Shown here piece after piece: positions 33,804 to 41,522 of a stretch of DNA of 41,627 nt. Below the pieces are notes generated by a model. It made no database searches. It had not been told where the DNA came from and was given only the letters and a program-made list of their open reading frames with translations. The stretch covers positions 56,375-98,001 of the forward strand of contig WVZO01000139.1 in assembly GCA_011772425.1 (NCBI GenBank), written 5' to 3'. The position numbers and the translations under genes are program-made. The stretch comes from Candidatus Aminicenantota bacterium. GTDB lineage: Bacteria; Acidobacteriota; Aminicenantia; UBA2199. The stretch's first letter is position 1. The number at the start of each line of letters is the position of its first letter.

Positions 33804-36704
33804 TTATTTCTTATATTTGGGCGTAATATTTATTTTAATGGCCCTTTTCGTTAACTCTCCATTCTCTTCCCTGGTAATGAAGACCAGTTGATATTCCCCG
33901 ATAAATCCGGATCCTGGCTGCCAGTAGAAAATACCTCTTCCTGTGTCTAACGTGGAACCCACAGGCAGCGGTCTCAATTGATCCCCAATTACATGATATC
34001 CTCTCCATTGTGGACAGCCTAAATCTATCTCTAGCCGTTCCATCTCCCTGATTTCGATATTTATTACACTGTTTTCATCGGGGTAAGTTTCCAGGGGTAT
34101 AGTATCCCGGTTAAAGCCTTTTTCTATTATTACCGGTCCGAGGTTATCAACAGGAATCGATGAGAGCCTTTCATTTCCCAATGACCGATTCTGACTATTG
34201 ACCGATGACCGTTGACCGTCAGAGCCTGTATTTTGAATAGTAAAATACCGGCTTCCGATGCCATCTGTGTTTCCGGCGTTATCTGTGGCTATCCACTGGA
34301 TAGTATGCACACCATTCTTATAGGCAGTGGTATCGATAGTACAATATCCAATGGCACCATTACTGTTGGCATAATTGGGAAACAGAGTTGCGATATCTTT
34401 CCTGTAAATATTATAGGTTGGATGGCCGATATTTACACCATCTACATAGACGTTAATGGTTGAACCATTTGTGGGAATATAATTGGGCCGCGGTGTTAAA
34501 ACCCACCCCCAGTTGATGAAGCTGTCACCTGAGGCAGTACCGCCCTGGGCGGGTGTATCAATGGCACCAAACGGCTTCACTGCGTGTGCATTGTCGCAGT
34601 ATATGGTTTTACTTCCTAATGTCACCACATGCCCCTCTTTATCTGTTGCTTTGGCGCGAATATAATAAGTACCATTACCACCATTTGGCAAAAAGTTTGT
34701 CATCATCATATATCCCCAGCCTGCTTTATAGTTCATCGGATAGTTGGGGTAAGCCTGCTCGACATCCGGGCGGGCACCTTCAATCAATACGGCATCTCCA
34801 ATATATTTGTTTCCATTATATATTTTAACGCCGGTAACACCGATATCATCCAGTACCCAGCCGGTTACCGGCACGCTGCTCCTTACCGTTGAACCATGCG
34901 TTGGAGTAGCAAAATCACCAAATGGGGACTGAGCCTGCCAGGATTTTTTAACTGTCAACTTTACAGTTACTTTTCTCGGAGAATTGGAAGCATAAGGATC
35001 AATGACATACAGATAACCAGTATAACTGCCCGCCGATAAACCGGAAGCCTTCACAGAAACTGTTACAACCCCGGAATTCGTCCCTGATGCCGGCGTGTAA
35101 TCGAGCCAATTTGCACTGTCCGATATCGTCCATTTAAGTTTTCCGGTCCCACTGTTACTTACGGTGAACGATTGCGAGCTTGTTGTACTACCTCCAATAA
35201 TATATCCAAAATTCATTTTATTCCGGCTAATGGTAATCTTTGGATTACCTCCCGGTGAATAACCTCCGGTAAATGCCTTGATGCAGACATTCGTGTTAGA
35301 ATATTGCCTGGCAATGTCATACCAGGAATTACCATAGTGACTCACAAAACTTTCTCCAGTATTGGCGGCAGCTTGCGAGGAATTGTTTGAAACAGGTTTT
35401 TCTACTGCTACTGGATAGTTATAACTGGAATTTTTAAATTTAATTACAATAGAAAATCTTTGGCCTTCTTTCAAAGAAACCGAAGAACCCAATTTCACGG
35501 TATAATAACCCGGATATGACCTTGATCCTGTTTTTTGGGCCGCAAGGGTTCCACTGCGGGGTTTACCGGCCTGGCAACCTTTATAAATGTAAATCGTGTA
35601 ATTCACATCTTTATCGGTGGTATAAAAACTAACTGCTCTAAGAGTGTTGTTATCGACAGCGGTAAAAATATTTGCACACCATGCCGTCGTATTTCCATAC
35701 CCATAACTCATTGTCCATCCCAGGGGATCATATTGGTAATTTCTTTTATAATTATTCGTCGCTTCGGCATTGTTAAAACTCACAAAATCCTTCATTGATT
35801 TATCATAATATGAAATATAGAAATACCCCTTTTGCCCCCAATTGGTTCCCCAGCTATTTTTTACGATAAAAGCCCCATTACCGGGGGGAGTTATGTTAAA
35901 ATTATATTTAGAATAATTATCATTCCAGCCTACAATAACCACTGAGTGCCAACCCTTGGTTTTGTCGCTGCCAGGGTCCCTGGTGCTGTAGTTATAATAG
36001 TAACTGTAAGTATTCTCATTGTAATGATACCCACTGTGGAAATAAGCAAAATTTACAGCCCCATAATTGGTGACAAAATATTTGATCGTATCATTATCCA
36101 ATTTGCCGGACCTTTCCGGTAGAAAAATAACCTTTTGAATATGCTTTGCAATGCTGTATCCGTTTGGGGAAGAAAGAGAGTAAGGATAAGGAACATCACT
36201 TTCACGAACCGGACCATCCCACCGTGCTAGATAAGCGGTGGCTTTCTTGGCATTTCCCCCCTCACATTCCGGGTTATCAAATCCATGATTGGCATTCAAA
36301 TGTTGTTCGGAAAAGTCCCATGGTTCCGAAGGCATAAGGAACGATTCCAGGGACCCATATGTTCCAAAGGTCCAACAAGAACTGCATTGCCCTTGATTTC
36401 TTACCGGTGTTACTTTATTTTTGCTTCTTATATCATATTTTGATGTATAACCCGTTAAAACCTGGTTATCGACAACTCCCCTAACATGCGACAGGTCTAC
36501 GGGTGACGGAATATATCCCATGGGAAAACCTTCATCTGTAAAAAAACGATATTGTCCTTCTTTAGCATTTTCAAGATATTCCAGGAAATCAGGATTAAGC
36601 GGTGCAAGCTCTCCTGTATTATTCGAGGTATCCCCCTGTAACAGGAAAAATTGAAGCAAAAAAATGAAACTCAAGATCAATTTTAAAACTGTTGTTTTTT
36701 TCAT
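33804..36704 (-). CDS. Secreted papain-family (C1A) cysteine protease with BACON-like and Ig-like modules
   Basis: A 966-residue protein with a signal peptide (about 1-24). The protease domain (about 90-305 in frame numbering from ATG 36707) has NQGQCSSCWTFG (oxyanion Q105, nucleophile C111), GWHSVVIVGW (H254) and KNSWG (N284), so the catalytic set is complete. A lectin-like beta domain follows (about 330-480, CIKAF...), then a BACON/Ig-like repeat (about 490-600, SFTVSNSGTGKLKWTIS). The Ig-like pair shared with the downstream gene comes next (about 605-830), then a cadherin-like tail (WQPGSGFIGEYQLVF). No propeptide inhibitor is obvious beyond residues 30-90. ATG 36704 has AAGGAGG 4 nt upstream and is preferred to 36707. 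It likely degrades extracellular protein. Confidence 0.9.
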   Translation of the reverse strand: MKKTTVLKLILSFIFLLQFFLLQGDTSNNTGELAPLNPDFLEYLENAKEGQYRFFTDEGFPMGYIPSPVDLSHVRGVVDNQVLTGYTSKYDIRSKNKVTPVRNQGQCSSCWTFGTYGSLESFLMPSEPWDFSEQHLNANHGFDNPECEGGNAKKATAYLARWDGPVRESDVPYPYSLSSPNGYSIAKHIQKVIFLPERSGKLDNDTIKYFVTNYGAVNFAYFHSGYHYNENTYSYYYNYSTRDPGSDKTKGWHSVVIVGWNDNYSKYNFNITPPGNGAFIVKNSWGTNWGQKGYFYISYYDKSMKDFVSFNNAEATNNYKRNYQYDPLGWTMSYGYGNTTAWCANIFTAVDNNTLRAVSFYTTDKDVNYTIYIYKGCQAGKPRSGTLAAQKTGSRSYPGYYTVKLGSSVSLKEGQRFSIVIKFKNSSYNYPVAVEKPVSNNSSQAAANTGESFVSHYGNSWYDIARQYSNTNVCIKAFTGGYSPGGNPKITISRNKMNFGYIIGGSTTSSQSFTVSNSGTGKLKWTISDSANWLDYTPASGTNSGVVTVSVKASGLSAGSYTGYLYVIDPYASNSPRKVTVKLTVKKSWQAQSPFGDFATPTHGSTVRSSVPVTGWVLDDIGVTGVKIYNGNKYIGDAVLIEGARPDVEQAYPNYPMNYKAGWGYMMMTNFLPNGGNGTYYIRAKATDKEGHVVTLGSKTIYCDNAHAVKPFGAIDTPAQGGTASGDSFINWGWVLTPRPNYIPTNGSTINVYVDGVNIGHPTYNIYRKDIATLFPNYANSNGAIGYCTIDTTAYKNGVHTIQWIATDNAGNTDGIGSRYFTIQNTGSDGQRSSVNSQNRSLGNERLSSIPVDNLGPVIIEKGFNRDTIPLETYPDENSVINIEIREMERLEIDLGCPQWRGYHVIGDQLRPLPVGSTLDTGRGIFYWQPGSGFIGEYQLVFITREENGELTKRAIKINITPKYKK

Positions 36705-36764
36705 CATTCCTCCTTATTTTAAGGGAAAACGTTCAAACCCTTTTATTTTTAACATCCTTTTTTT

Positions 36765-36796
36765 TTAACGCTTGCTTTAAATTCATATCTATAAAT
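36765..36796 (-). promoter_or_regulatory. Shared 32-bp upstream element, copy B
   Basis: The plus-strand text begins TTAACGCTTGCTTTAAATTC and ends ATATCTATAAAT, 61 bp before the protease start. The two differences from copy A are both transitions. Confidence 0.6.
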
Positions 36797-36830
36797 TAGT
36801 ATAATTACCGGATTTTTGTTCCACTCCTCT

Positions 36831-36867
36831 CTTCCTTCGTGTCTCTTCGCGTGCCTTCGCGGCTAAA
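36831..36867 (+). repeat. Repeat R1 after the CHAT gene stop
   Basis: CTTCCTTCGTGTCTCTTCGC then GTGCCTTCGCGGCTAAA, with the GGCTAAA end a few bases from the CHAT stop codon. The matching inverted copy is at 40371, beyond the Cys/Trp gene. Confidence 0.7.
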
Positions 36868-36869
36868 AT

Positions 36870-39188
36870 CTATTCACCGTAGAGTACAAACGCACTCCAA
36901 AAGAGAGGTGATGAGTATTTTTTGTTTTTAAGCAGCTCCAATTTGGCCTGTCTCAGGGCTTCGGTTTTGTCCAGGTTCTTTTCCAGCATGTTCCGGTAAA
37001 AATTGACCATCAACTCTTTAGTGGCTTTGTCGTCTACTTTCCAGAGGCTGGCAACCACTGCCGGGGTCCCGGCATACATCACAGCTCGTGTCAAACCGGT
37101 AACGCCTTCTGCTCTTTCCATTTTTCCTGTACCGGTCTGGCAGGCGGAGAGGACCACTAACTTCGCGTTATAGTCGCAGTTCATGATCTCGTTGAGGGTA
37201 AAATAGCCGTCTTCGGGTGATTTTTCCGGCGGCAGTTGAGACAACACCAGGCTCTGGAAATCGTCGTTAAGCAGGCCATGACAGGAAAAATGGATCAAAT
37301 CAAACTCTTTCATATCCGCTGCTTTGGCCTTTTCCTCTGCGGCCTTTTCCCGTAAATGCACCACTGATTTTTGATTCTCCTTTTTAAAAAGTTCGGCAAT
37401 GGTTTTGACTTCCTCACCACTTCCCGGCAAGCGCACCAATTTACTACCTTTCCTATGGTACTTTCCCCTGAGGATTCCTGTTATCTCATCTCCTCTTACC
37501 GGGGTAGGAGAGCCAAGCTCCGGTTTTTCTTGCTTAAAGTTCTCATAATCATAGACCGGGTCGCCAAAGCCGATAAAGCTTTTTATCGGGCCTTCCCTGG
37601 TGTAGTGCTTGCGCAGTACCGAAAGAAGTGAAGCACTTTGGACATATTTCACCTGGTATTTCTCCAGGAGAAAAACCGGTTGTCCCGATTTTTTCTTATC
37701 GATGATAAAGGACTCGAAAGGAATCGCTGCCAATTTCCCATCGGGGATGATAATAATCTTTCTGCTCTTCTTTATCTCTGCTTCAAAGGGTTTAATCAAT
37801 CTATTATAGAGGGTTACTCCAAATCTCCTCATCTCCCTGGGACTGTTTTCTTTTACTGCCAGCAGGTAACGCCCTACTGTTCCATTGACTTCCTCTTCTT
37901 TTACTTGCAGTGGAACCACTTTAAATTTTTTTTTCGATACCAGGAAGACATAGAGTTTATCGGGGGAGATGAAATAGCGCAGCAGTAGTTCTCCTTTTTT
38001 TAATACCTCGTTTTGTAGCGTCCGGACTGTGATTGGCTCAGGGTATCTTACCGAGGCATACAGGGGATTACTCAGCCTGATCTTAACCAGAAGGTCTTCA
38101 AATTCATTCTCTGCTTTACGATACTGTTCTTTTAATTCCGGCAACTTCTTTTCTTTTCCCCCGGCGGTTTTATGCATCTCTTTACTAATATTGGAGAGTT
38201 TTGCTACCAATTTATTCCGCTTCTTTTCCAACTCAGGTGTCAGGCCCTTATCCAGTCGTACCAATCCCTCGGCCATTTGATCAAGAAAAACCCTGGCCCT
38301 CATGGATTCAGCATATTTGAAACCTTTATTTTCGTATTTATTCTCCAGCATAAAGAGAACGGTCTCTTCATATTGCTTATAAACCTTTTCCATGAAAGTT
38401 TGTTTCATCTCTGAAAAAGCGGTTTGCGCTCTTACCTTTTCCAGGTTAGCTATGCCTTTCTCAAAAAGTTCCAGGGCTTCATTTTTTCCCCCAAATTTTA
38501 TCAAAACTTTTGCTTTGCCATGTAAAGCAATAGATTCATTCTCAATACATCCCGCTTTCTTAAAAAAATGCAGGGCTCTATCATACATCTCTAGCGCCCT
38601 GGAATTCTTGCCAGTATTAAAATAAATATCTCCCTTACCCTTATACACACTGCCCTGGCCCATAGGATCTCCTGCTTTATCAAAAAAAGTCAGGGCTTTA
38701 TCATACATCTCAAGCGCTTTTGAATTGTCGCTGATATATTTATAAATTTCCCCCTTACTAAAGTACACATTGCCCTGGCCAACCAGGTCGTTTTGTTTTA
38801 GATAGATGGGAAGTGCCTTATCTAAATAATCGGCTGCCTTTTTATTATCTGAAATTAATCTAAAATATCTGCCTGTTTGATAAAGGACATCTGCCATGGT
38901 CTTTTCATCACTTTTTTCTTCAGCCATGACTTTACAAGCTTTCAACCATTTTTCTTTTCTTTCTTTCACTCCCGCTTTGGCGAAATCTACGATAAATGTA
39001 TTGGAAATTTTATCTTCATGCTTTTTCACAAAATCCAGCAGCCCCTGTTTCCCTCCTGATTGATAGGCGGCCAGGATTTCCTCTCTCAACTGCTTGTTTT
39101 CATTCACATGCTTATCTTGCGCAAAACCAATCGCTACAAAAAAGAAAAGCAAGATAAGAACGGTTCTAACCCTATACTTTCTAACCAT
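36870..39188 (-). CDS. Exported TPR-CHAT (caspase-like) protein
   Basis: A 772-residue protein. A signal peptide or N-terminal anchor (about 5-23) ends ...IGFAQD. TPR repeats at about 95-270 include KGEIYKYISDNSKALEMYDK and KGDIYFNTGKNSRALEMYDR. A long coiled-coil-rich linker (about 300-390) precedes the CHAT domain (about 480-772). The catalytic dyad is visible: H637 in IHFSCHG and C683 in VLSACQTG, followed by GVTGLTRAVMYAG and the closing SPLFWSAFVLYG. CHAT proteases are clostripain/caspase relatives; TPRs usually bind the activator or substrate. Export would place it in the periplasm, which is less common for the group. It has a strong promoter with tandem upstream repeats. A second gene with a nearly identical 3' end lies at the right edge. 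Confidence 0.9.
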   Translation of the reverse strand: MVRKYRVRTVLILLFFFVAIGFAQDKHVNENKQLREEILAAYQSGGKQGLLDFVKKHEDKISNTFIVDFAKAGVKERKEKWLKACKVMAEEKSDEKTMADVLYQTGRYFRLISDNKKAADYLDKALPIYLKQNDLVGQGNVYFSKGEIYKYISDNSKALEMYDKALTFFDKAGDPMGQGSVYKGKGDIYFNTGKNSRALEMYDRALHFFKKAGCIENESIALHGKAKVLIKFGGKNEALELFEKGIANLEKVRAQTAFSEMKQTFMEKVYKQYEETVLFMLENKYENKGFKYAESMRARVFLDQMAEGLVRLDKGLTPELEKKRNKLVAKLSNISKEMHKTAGGKEKKLPELKEQYRKAENEFEDLLVKIRLSNPLYASVRYPEPITVRTLQNEVLKKGELLLRYFISPDKLYVFLVSKKKFKVVPLQVKEEEVNGTVGRYLLAVKENSPREMRRFGVTLYNRLIKPFEAEIKKSRKIIIIPDGKLAAIPFESFIIDKKKSGQPVFLLEKYQVKYVQSASLLSVLRKHYTREGPIKSFIGFGDPVYDYENFKQEKPELGSPTPVRGDEITGILRGKYHRKGSKLVRLPGSGEEVKTIAELFKKENQKSVVHLREKAAEEKAKAADMKEFDLIHFSCHGLLNDDFQSLVLSQLPPEKSPEDGYFTLNEIMNCDYNAKLVVLSACQTGTGKMERAEGVTGLTRAVMYAGTPAVVASLWKVDDKATKELMVNFYRNMLEKNLDKTEALRQAKLELLKNKKYSSPLFWSAFVLYGE

Positions 39189-39226
39189 CTTCTTTACTCT
39201 TTTTTTATTTTGTTATTATGATATTT

Positions 39227-39301
39227 ATTTTATACAAAATACCTGGAATGTCAATAGGTATTATTACCTAAATTCCCACTGGTATTATTACTTAAATTCC
39301 C
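39227..39301 (-). promoter_or_regulatory. CHAT promoter with two tandem upstream repeats
   Basis: Minus strand: consensus TTGACA (39254-39249), 16 nt, TAAAAT (39232-39227), about 38 bp before the CHAT start. Directly upstream of the -35 box are two direct repeats of 21 bp (39257-39277 and 39281-39301; plus-strand core GGTATTATTACYTAAATTCC), 24 bp apart start to start, with 20 of 21 positions identical. Their position suits an activator bound as tandem dimers. Confidence 0.6.
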
Positions 39302-39363
39302 GCCGATTTTTTTTCTTTACTTTCTTTTTCCTTTTCAATTTAATTTAAAAAGTGAGAATAAGA

Positions 39364-39403
39364 AAGTTAAGAAGTTAAGAGCAGGTTCTTAACTTCTTAA
39401 CTT
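39364..39403 (-). terminator. 17-bp simple-sequence hairpin
   Basis: AAGTTAAGAAGTTAAGA and TCTTAACTTCTTAACTT pair perfectly around a 6-nt loop, followed on the minus strand by a T-rich run. It sits downstream of the Cys/Trp gene and could end its transcript. Confidence 0.4.
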
Positions 39404-39503
39404 CTTTTCTTCCTAACTTCTATTTTCTAACGTTATCTCTCGTATGCGTCTGGCACTTCGGTTTTGGGAACGATTTCATCTGGCATCTGGGGGGTCCATC
39501 TGG

Positions 39504-39552
39504 GGGGTCAAGTCTTGCTTTACAACAATGTATTAAAGCAAAACTTGACCCC
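39504..39552. repeat. REP-like palindrome
   Basis: GGGGTCAAGTCTTGCTTTA (39504-39522) pairs with TAAAGCAAAACTTGACCCC (39534-39552), with 18 of 19 positions matching and an 11-nt loop. It resembles REP units mobilised by REP-associated tyrosine transposases; none is visible here. The surrounding 39420-39688 is otherwise unassigned and may be decayed sequence. Confidence 0.55.
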
Positions 39553-39688
39553 TGCAGATTGAAGGTTACCCTGGAGGTTGCACACCGGAAACCTGGCTGC
39601 TTAAGCCACCGCAAAAGGCTGTGGTACCGGATGGGTTAGGTCAGGTTTGCAGCGTGCGATTTGACAGGATAATGTTAGAAACTGGCTG

Positions 39689-40201
39689 TCACCAACAAAC
39701 ACAAATATAGACCCAGCCACAGCAAAGGTACCAACAATAACACCACCCATCAGGCTTAAATTGGGGTTTAGCCTCCTTTTTGTCCTTCTTTTCCATTGTT
39801 ACTCGTGCAGCTTCGGCCACAACCTTACCACCGGACTCAGCATAGGCTTTCCATTCACCGTTTACTTTTTTCAAGAACACATTGTGTTTCCCGGGGGGTA
39901 AATTGGTCTCATCGCCCGAGAGCTCATTATCGAGGACTCCGACGACCTCTCCTTGTTCAAGGTCCTTCATCGACTTCACATGTTCTAATTTTGCACCGGT
40001 GAACTTAACTCTTTTTCCGTTTTTCTTGCCGTGCACAACTTTGGTCTTATCCAGTTTCATTTTTTTTGCTTTCTCCCTGATCTCTTTACCCAGGGAATCC
40101 CCCGCTGCAAAGCAGGGACTCGAGGATACCAACAGGCCTGAAAGCAAAAACAGCACGACAAACCACGAACCTTTGACTCTTCTAGGTTGTATTACTTTCA
40201 T
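39689..40201 (-). CDS. Secreted protein with Cys/Trp-rich C-terminal tail
   Basis: A 170-residue protein. An N-terminal signal sequence (WFVVLFLLSGLLVSSSP, cleavage near CFAAGD) is followed by a Lys-rich region (about 35-75). A compact beta-like part (about 75-130: GEVVGVLDNELSGDETNLPP, GKHNVFLKKVNGEW) leads to a Lys-rich linker. The last 19 residues read GWCYCWYLCCGWVYICVCW: six Cys, four Trp and three Tyr. No family recognised. The tail could bind metal, form disulfides, insert in a membrane, or be a modified or cleaved peptide. AAGGAGG lies 5 nt before the ATG. It is on the same strand as, and upstream of, the CHAT protease gene; the pair is bracketed by R1 copies, so it is a plausible CHAT partner. 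Confidence 0.7.
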   Translation of the reverse strand: MKVIQPRRVKGSWFVVLFLLSGLLVSSSPCFAAGDSLGKEIREKAKKMKLDKTKVVHGKKNGKRVKFTGAKLEHVKSMKDLEQGEVVGVLDNELSGDETNLPPGKHNVFLKKVNGEWKAYAESGGKVVAEAARVTMEKKDKKEAKPQFKPDGWCYCWYLCCGWVYICVCW

Positions 40202-40370
40202 TTTTTCCTCCTTTTTTTTTGTTCATAAAACTTTTTACATTACCTTTTGTTCTTTATATAATATTATTCCCGGATTTTTGTTGCGGGTTGATAATAGTTT
40301 ACTCTTTTTTTTGAAAGACTGGATTAGCGGGAGTATCCGGATGTGCTGATTTATAAATGTGTATAATTTG

Positions 40371-40408
40371 AGCCGCGAAGGAACGCGAAGAGACGCGAAG
40401 AGAAGAAG
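40371..40408 (-). repeat. Repeat R1
   Basis: AGCCGCGAAGGAACGCGAAG then AGACGCGAAG. Units recur every 10 nt, with the AGCC end towards the Cys/Trp gene. Beyond it, 40409-40612 holds purine-rich simple sequence only, including three 8-nt AAACGGAG units at 40500-40523. Confidence 0.7.
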
Positions 40409-40612
40409 TCAGACGGTCAGTGGGCAGACAGTCAGAGGTCAGAGGACAAAAGTGCAGTCGATCAGTTGGCCGTTGGCAAGAGGAAGAGAAGAAACGAGGA
40501 AACGGAGAAACGGAGAAACGGAGAAGTTGAGAGGACAGTATGTTAGTTAGGCATTCGGTCAGAAGTATTGTTGGAGGAGAATTCTTTTATCTTTTTTGTA
40601 CTCTTTTCCTTA

Positions 40613-41107
40613 CTATGGAATCTCTTCAGCTTCTCTTAATACACGTTGAATTAGAGAATCTTTTAACCAGAAGTCAGCCTTTGTTTTCAGATTTTCGATT
40701 TCTTGTTTTAAATTGGAGATTTCATTTTTCAATTTTGCCAGTAGTAAAATCCCAAGAACTCCGGTTTTTTCAATTCTGTAAATATCTGCAGCCTCTCTGG
40801 CATCGGTTTCATCTAAAAGAATAATATCCGCATTCTTCTCAATAGCAAGAGCAATGGCTTCTGCTTCTCCTTTATCTAGGTTTTGCATCAATAGCATAAT
40901 TAGATTCTGATCTCTGACTTTTTCAACAATTATCCAATCGGCTTTTTTTATCTCAGTTACTTCTTCTTTATCTGCACCATCGATAACAATCTCTTTCCAC
41001 ACAGCTTCCGGGATAAATATTTTTCCCCAAAATTTTTTGAGCAGTTTTAATCTTCCGATAATCGCAAGATTAATAATCGGGGATGCGTTACTTATGACTA
41101 TGGGCAA
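40613..41107 (-). CDS. DUF3368/PIN-like toxin
   Basis: A 164-residue PIN-like protein of the DUF3368 (COG2405) type, expected to be an RNase toxin. Visible features are VISNASPIINL at the N-terminus (Asn where many PIN domains have the first Asp), DKGEAEAIALA (D78, E81, E83) and IILLDETDAREAA (D99, E100, D102). A coiled tail (KNEISNLKQEIENLK) is present. The TTG start at 41107 lies inside the upstream antitoxin gene, giving a 20-bp overlap and likely coupling. Confidence 0.8.
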   Translation of the reverse strand: MPIVISNASPIINLAIIGRLKLLKKFWGKIFIPEAVWKEIVIDGADKEEVTEIKKADWIIVEKVRDQNLIMLLMQNLDKGEAEAIALAIEKNADIILLDETDAREAADIYRIEKTGVLGILLLAKLKNEISNLKQEIENLKTKADFWLKDSLIQRVLREAEEIP

Positions 41108-41348
41108 ATTTGATATCCTCTTCCAGGTCTTTTTCGTCGTAATGTCTTTCGATTTTTCTTATTCCCAGTTCTTTTTGAAATTCCCATTTATTCAGATTGC
41201 ACAACTGCCGTGCTTTACCAAAAGATAGAATCTCCTGTTGATACAGGGAAGCAGCAATATCGATCAATAGATGTTCTTTAATCCTTTTTCTTGGCAATTT
41301 CATCGTTGCTACGATTTCTCCGGGAATTTCTATTGTTAATCCTTGCAT
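41088..41348 (-). CDS. UPF0175-family antitoxin
   Basis: An 86-residue protein with the UPF0175 layout: an N-terminal strand TIEIPGEIVATMKLP, then LLIDIAASLYQQEILSFGKA and RQLCNLNKWEFQKELG, a helix-turn-helix-like segment. UPF0175 genes regularly precede DUF3368 genes as type II toxin-antitoxin pairs. It should bind and neutralise the toxin and repress the shared promoter. The ribosome site before the ATG is weak. Confidence 0.85.
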   Translation of the reverse strand: MQGLTIEIPGEIVATMKLPRKRIKEHLLIDIAASLYQQEILSFGKARQLCNLNKWEFQKELGIRKIERHYDEKDLEEDIKFAHSHK

Positions 41349-41364
41349 TTTAAGCTCCGCGGTT

Positions 41365-41394
41365 ATTATATAATTCTTTTAAGAAATATGTCAA
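41365..41394 (-). promoter_or_regulatory. Predicted promoter of the toxin-antitoxin pair
   Basis: Minus strand: TTGACA (41394-41389), 18 nt, TATAAT (41370-41365), 17 bp before the antitoxin start. Both boxes match consensus. Confidence 0.55.
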
Positions 41395-41451
41395 CTAAAA
41401 AATGAAAAGAAGCAAAAAATGGGCTGTCCTTCCATCCTCTCACCTTCTTAA

Positions 41452-41516
41452 CTTCCTCTCTTCCTTCGTGTCTCTTCGTGTTTTTTACCGCATTGTAAAT
41501 GTCTTCGCGGCTAAAA
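41452..41516 (+). repeat. Repeat R1, long variant, after the second CHAT gene
   Basis: CTTCCTTCGTGTCTCTTCGTG, then TACCGCATTGTAAATG, then CTTCGCGGCTAAA. The GGCTAAA end lies 7 bp from the stop codon of the partial CHAT gene. Confidence 0.75.
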
Positions 41517-41522
41517 ATCAAC

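Noticed and set aside
33765..36796. The two 32-bp elements lie exactly 3000 bp apart
   Set aside because: The round number follows from gene lengths and has no mechanistic meaning; only the sequence identity is kept as a finding.
40500..40523. Three AAACGGAG units considered as a CRISPR-like or iteron array
   Set aside because: The units are 8 nt, contiguous and without spacers, in purine-rich simple sequence.
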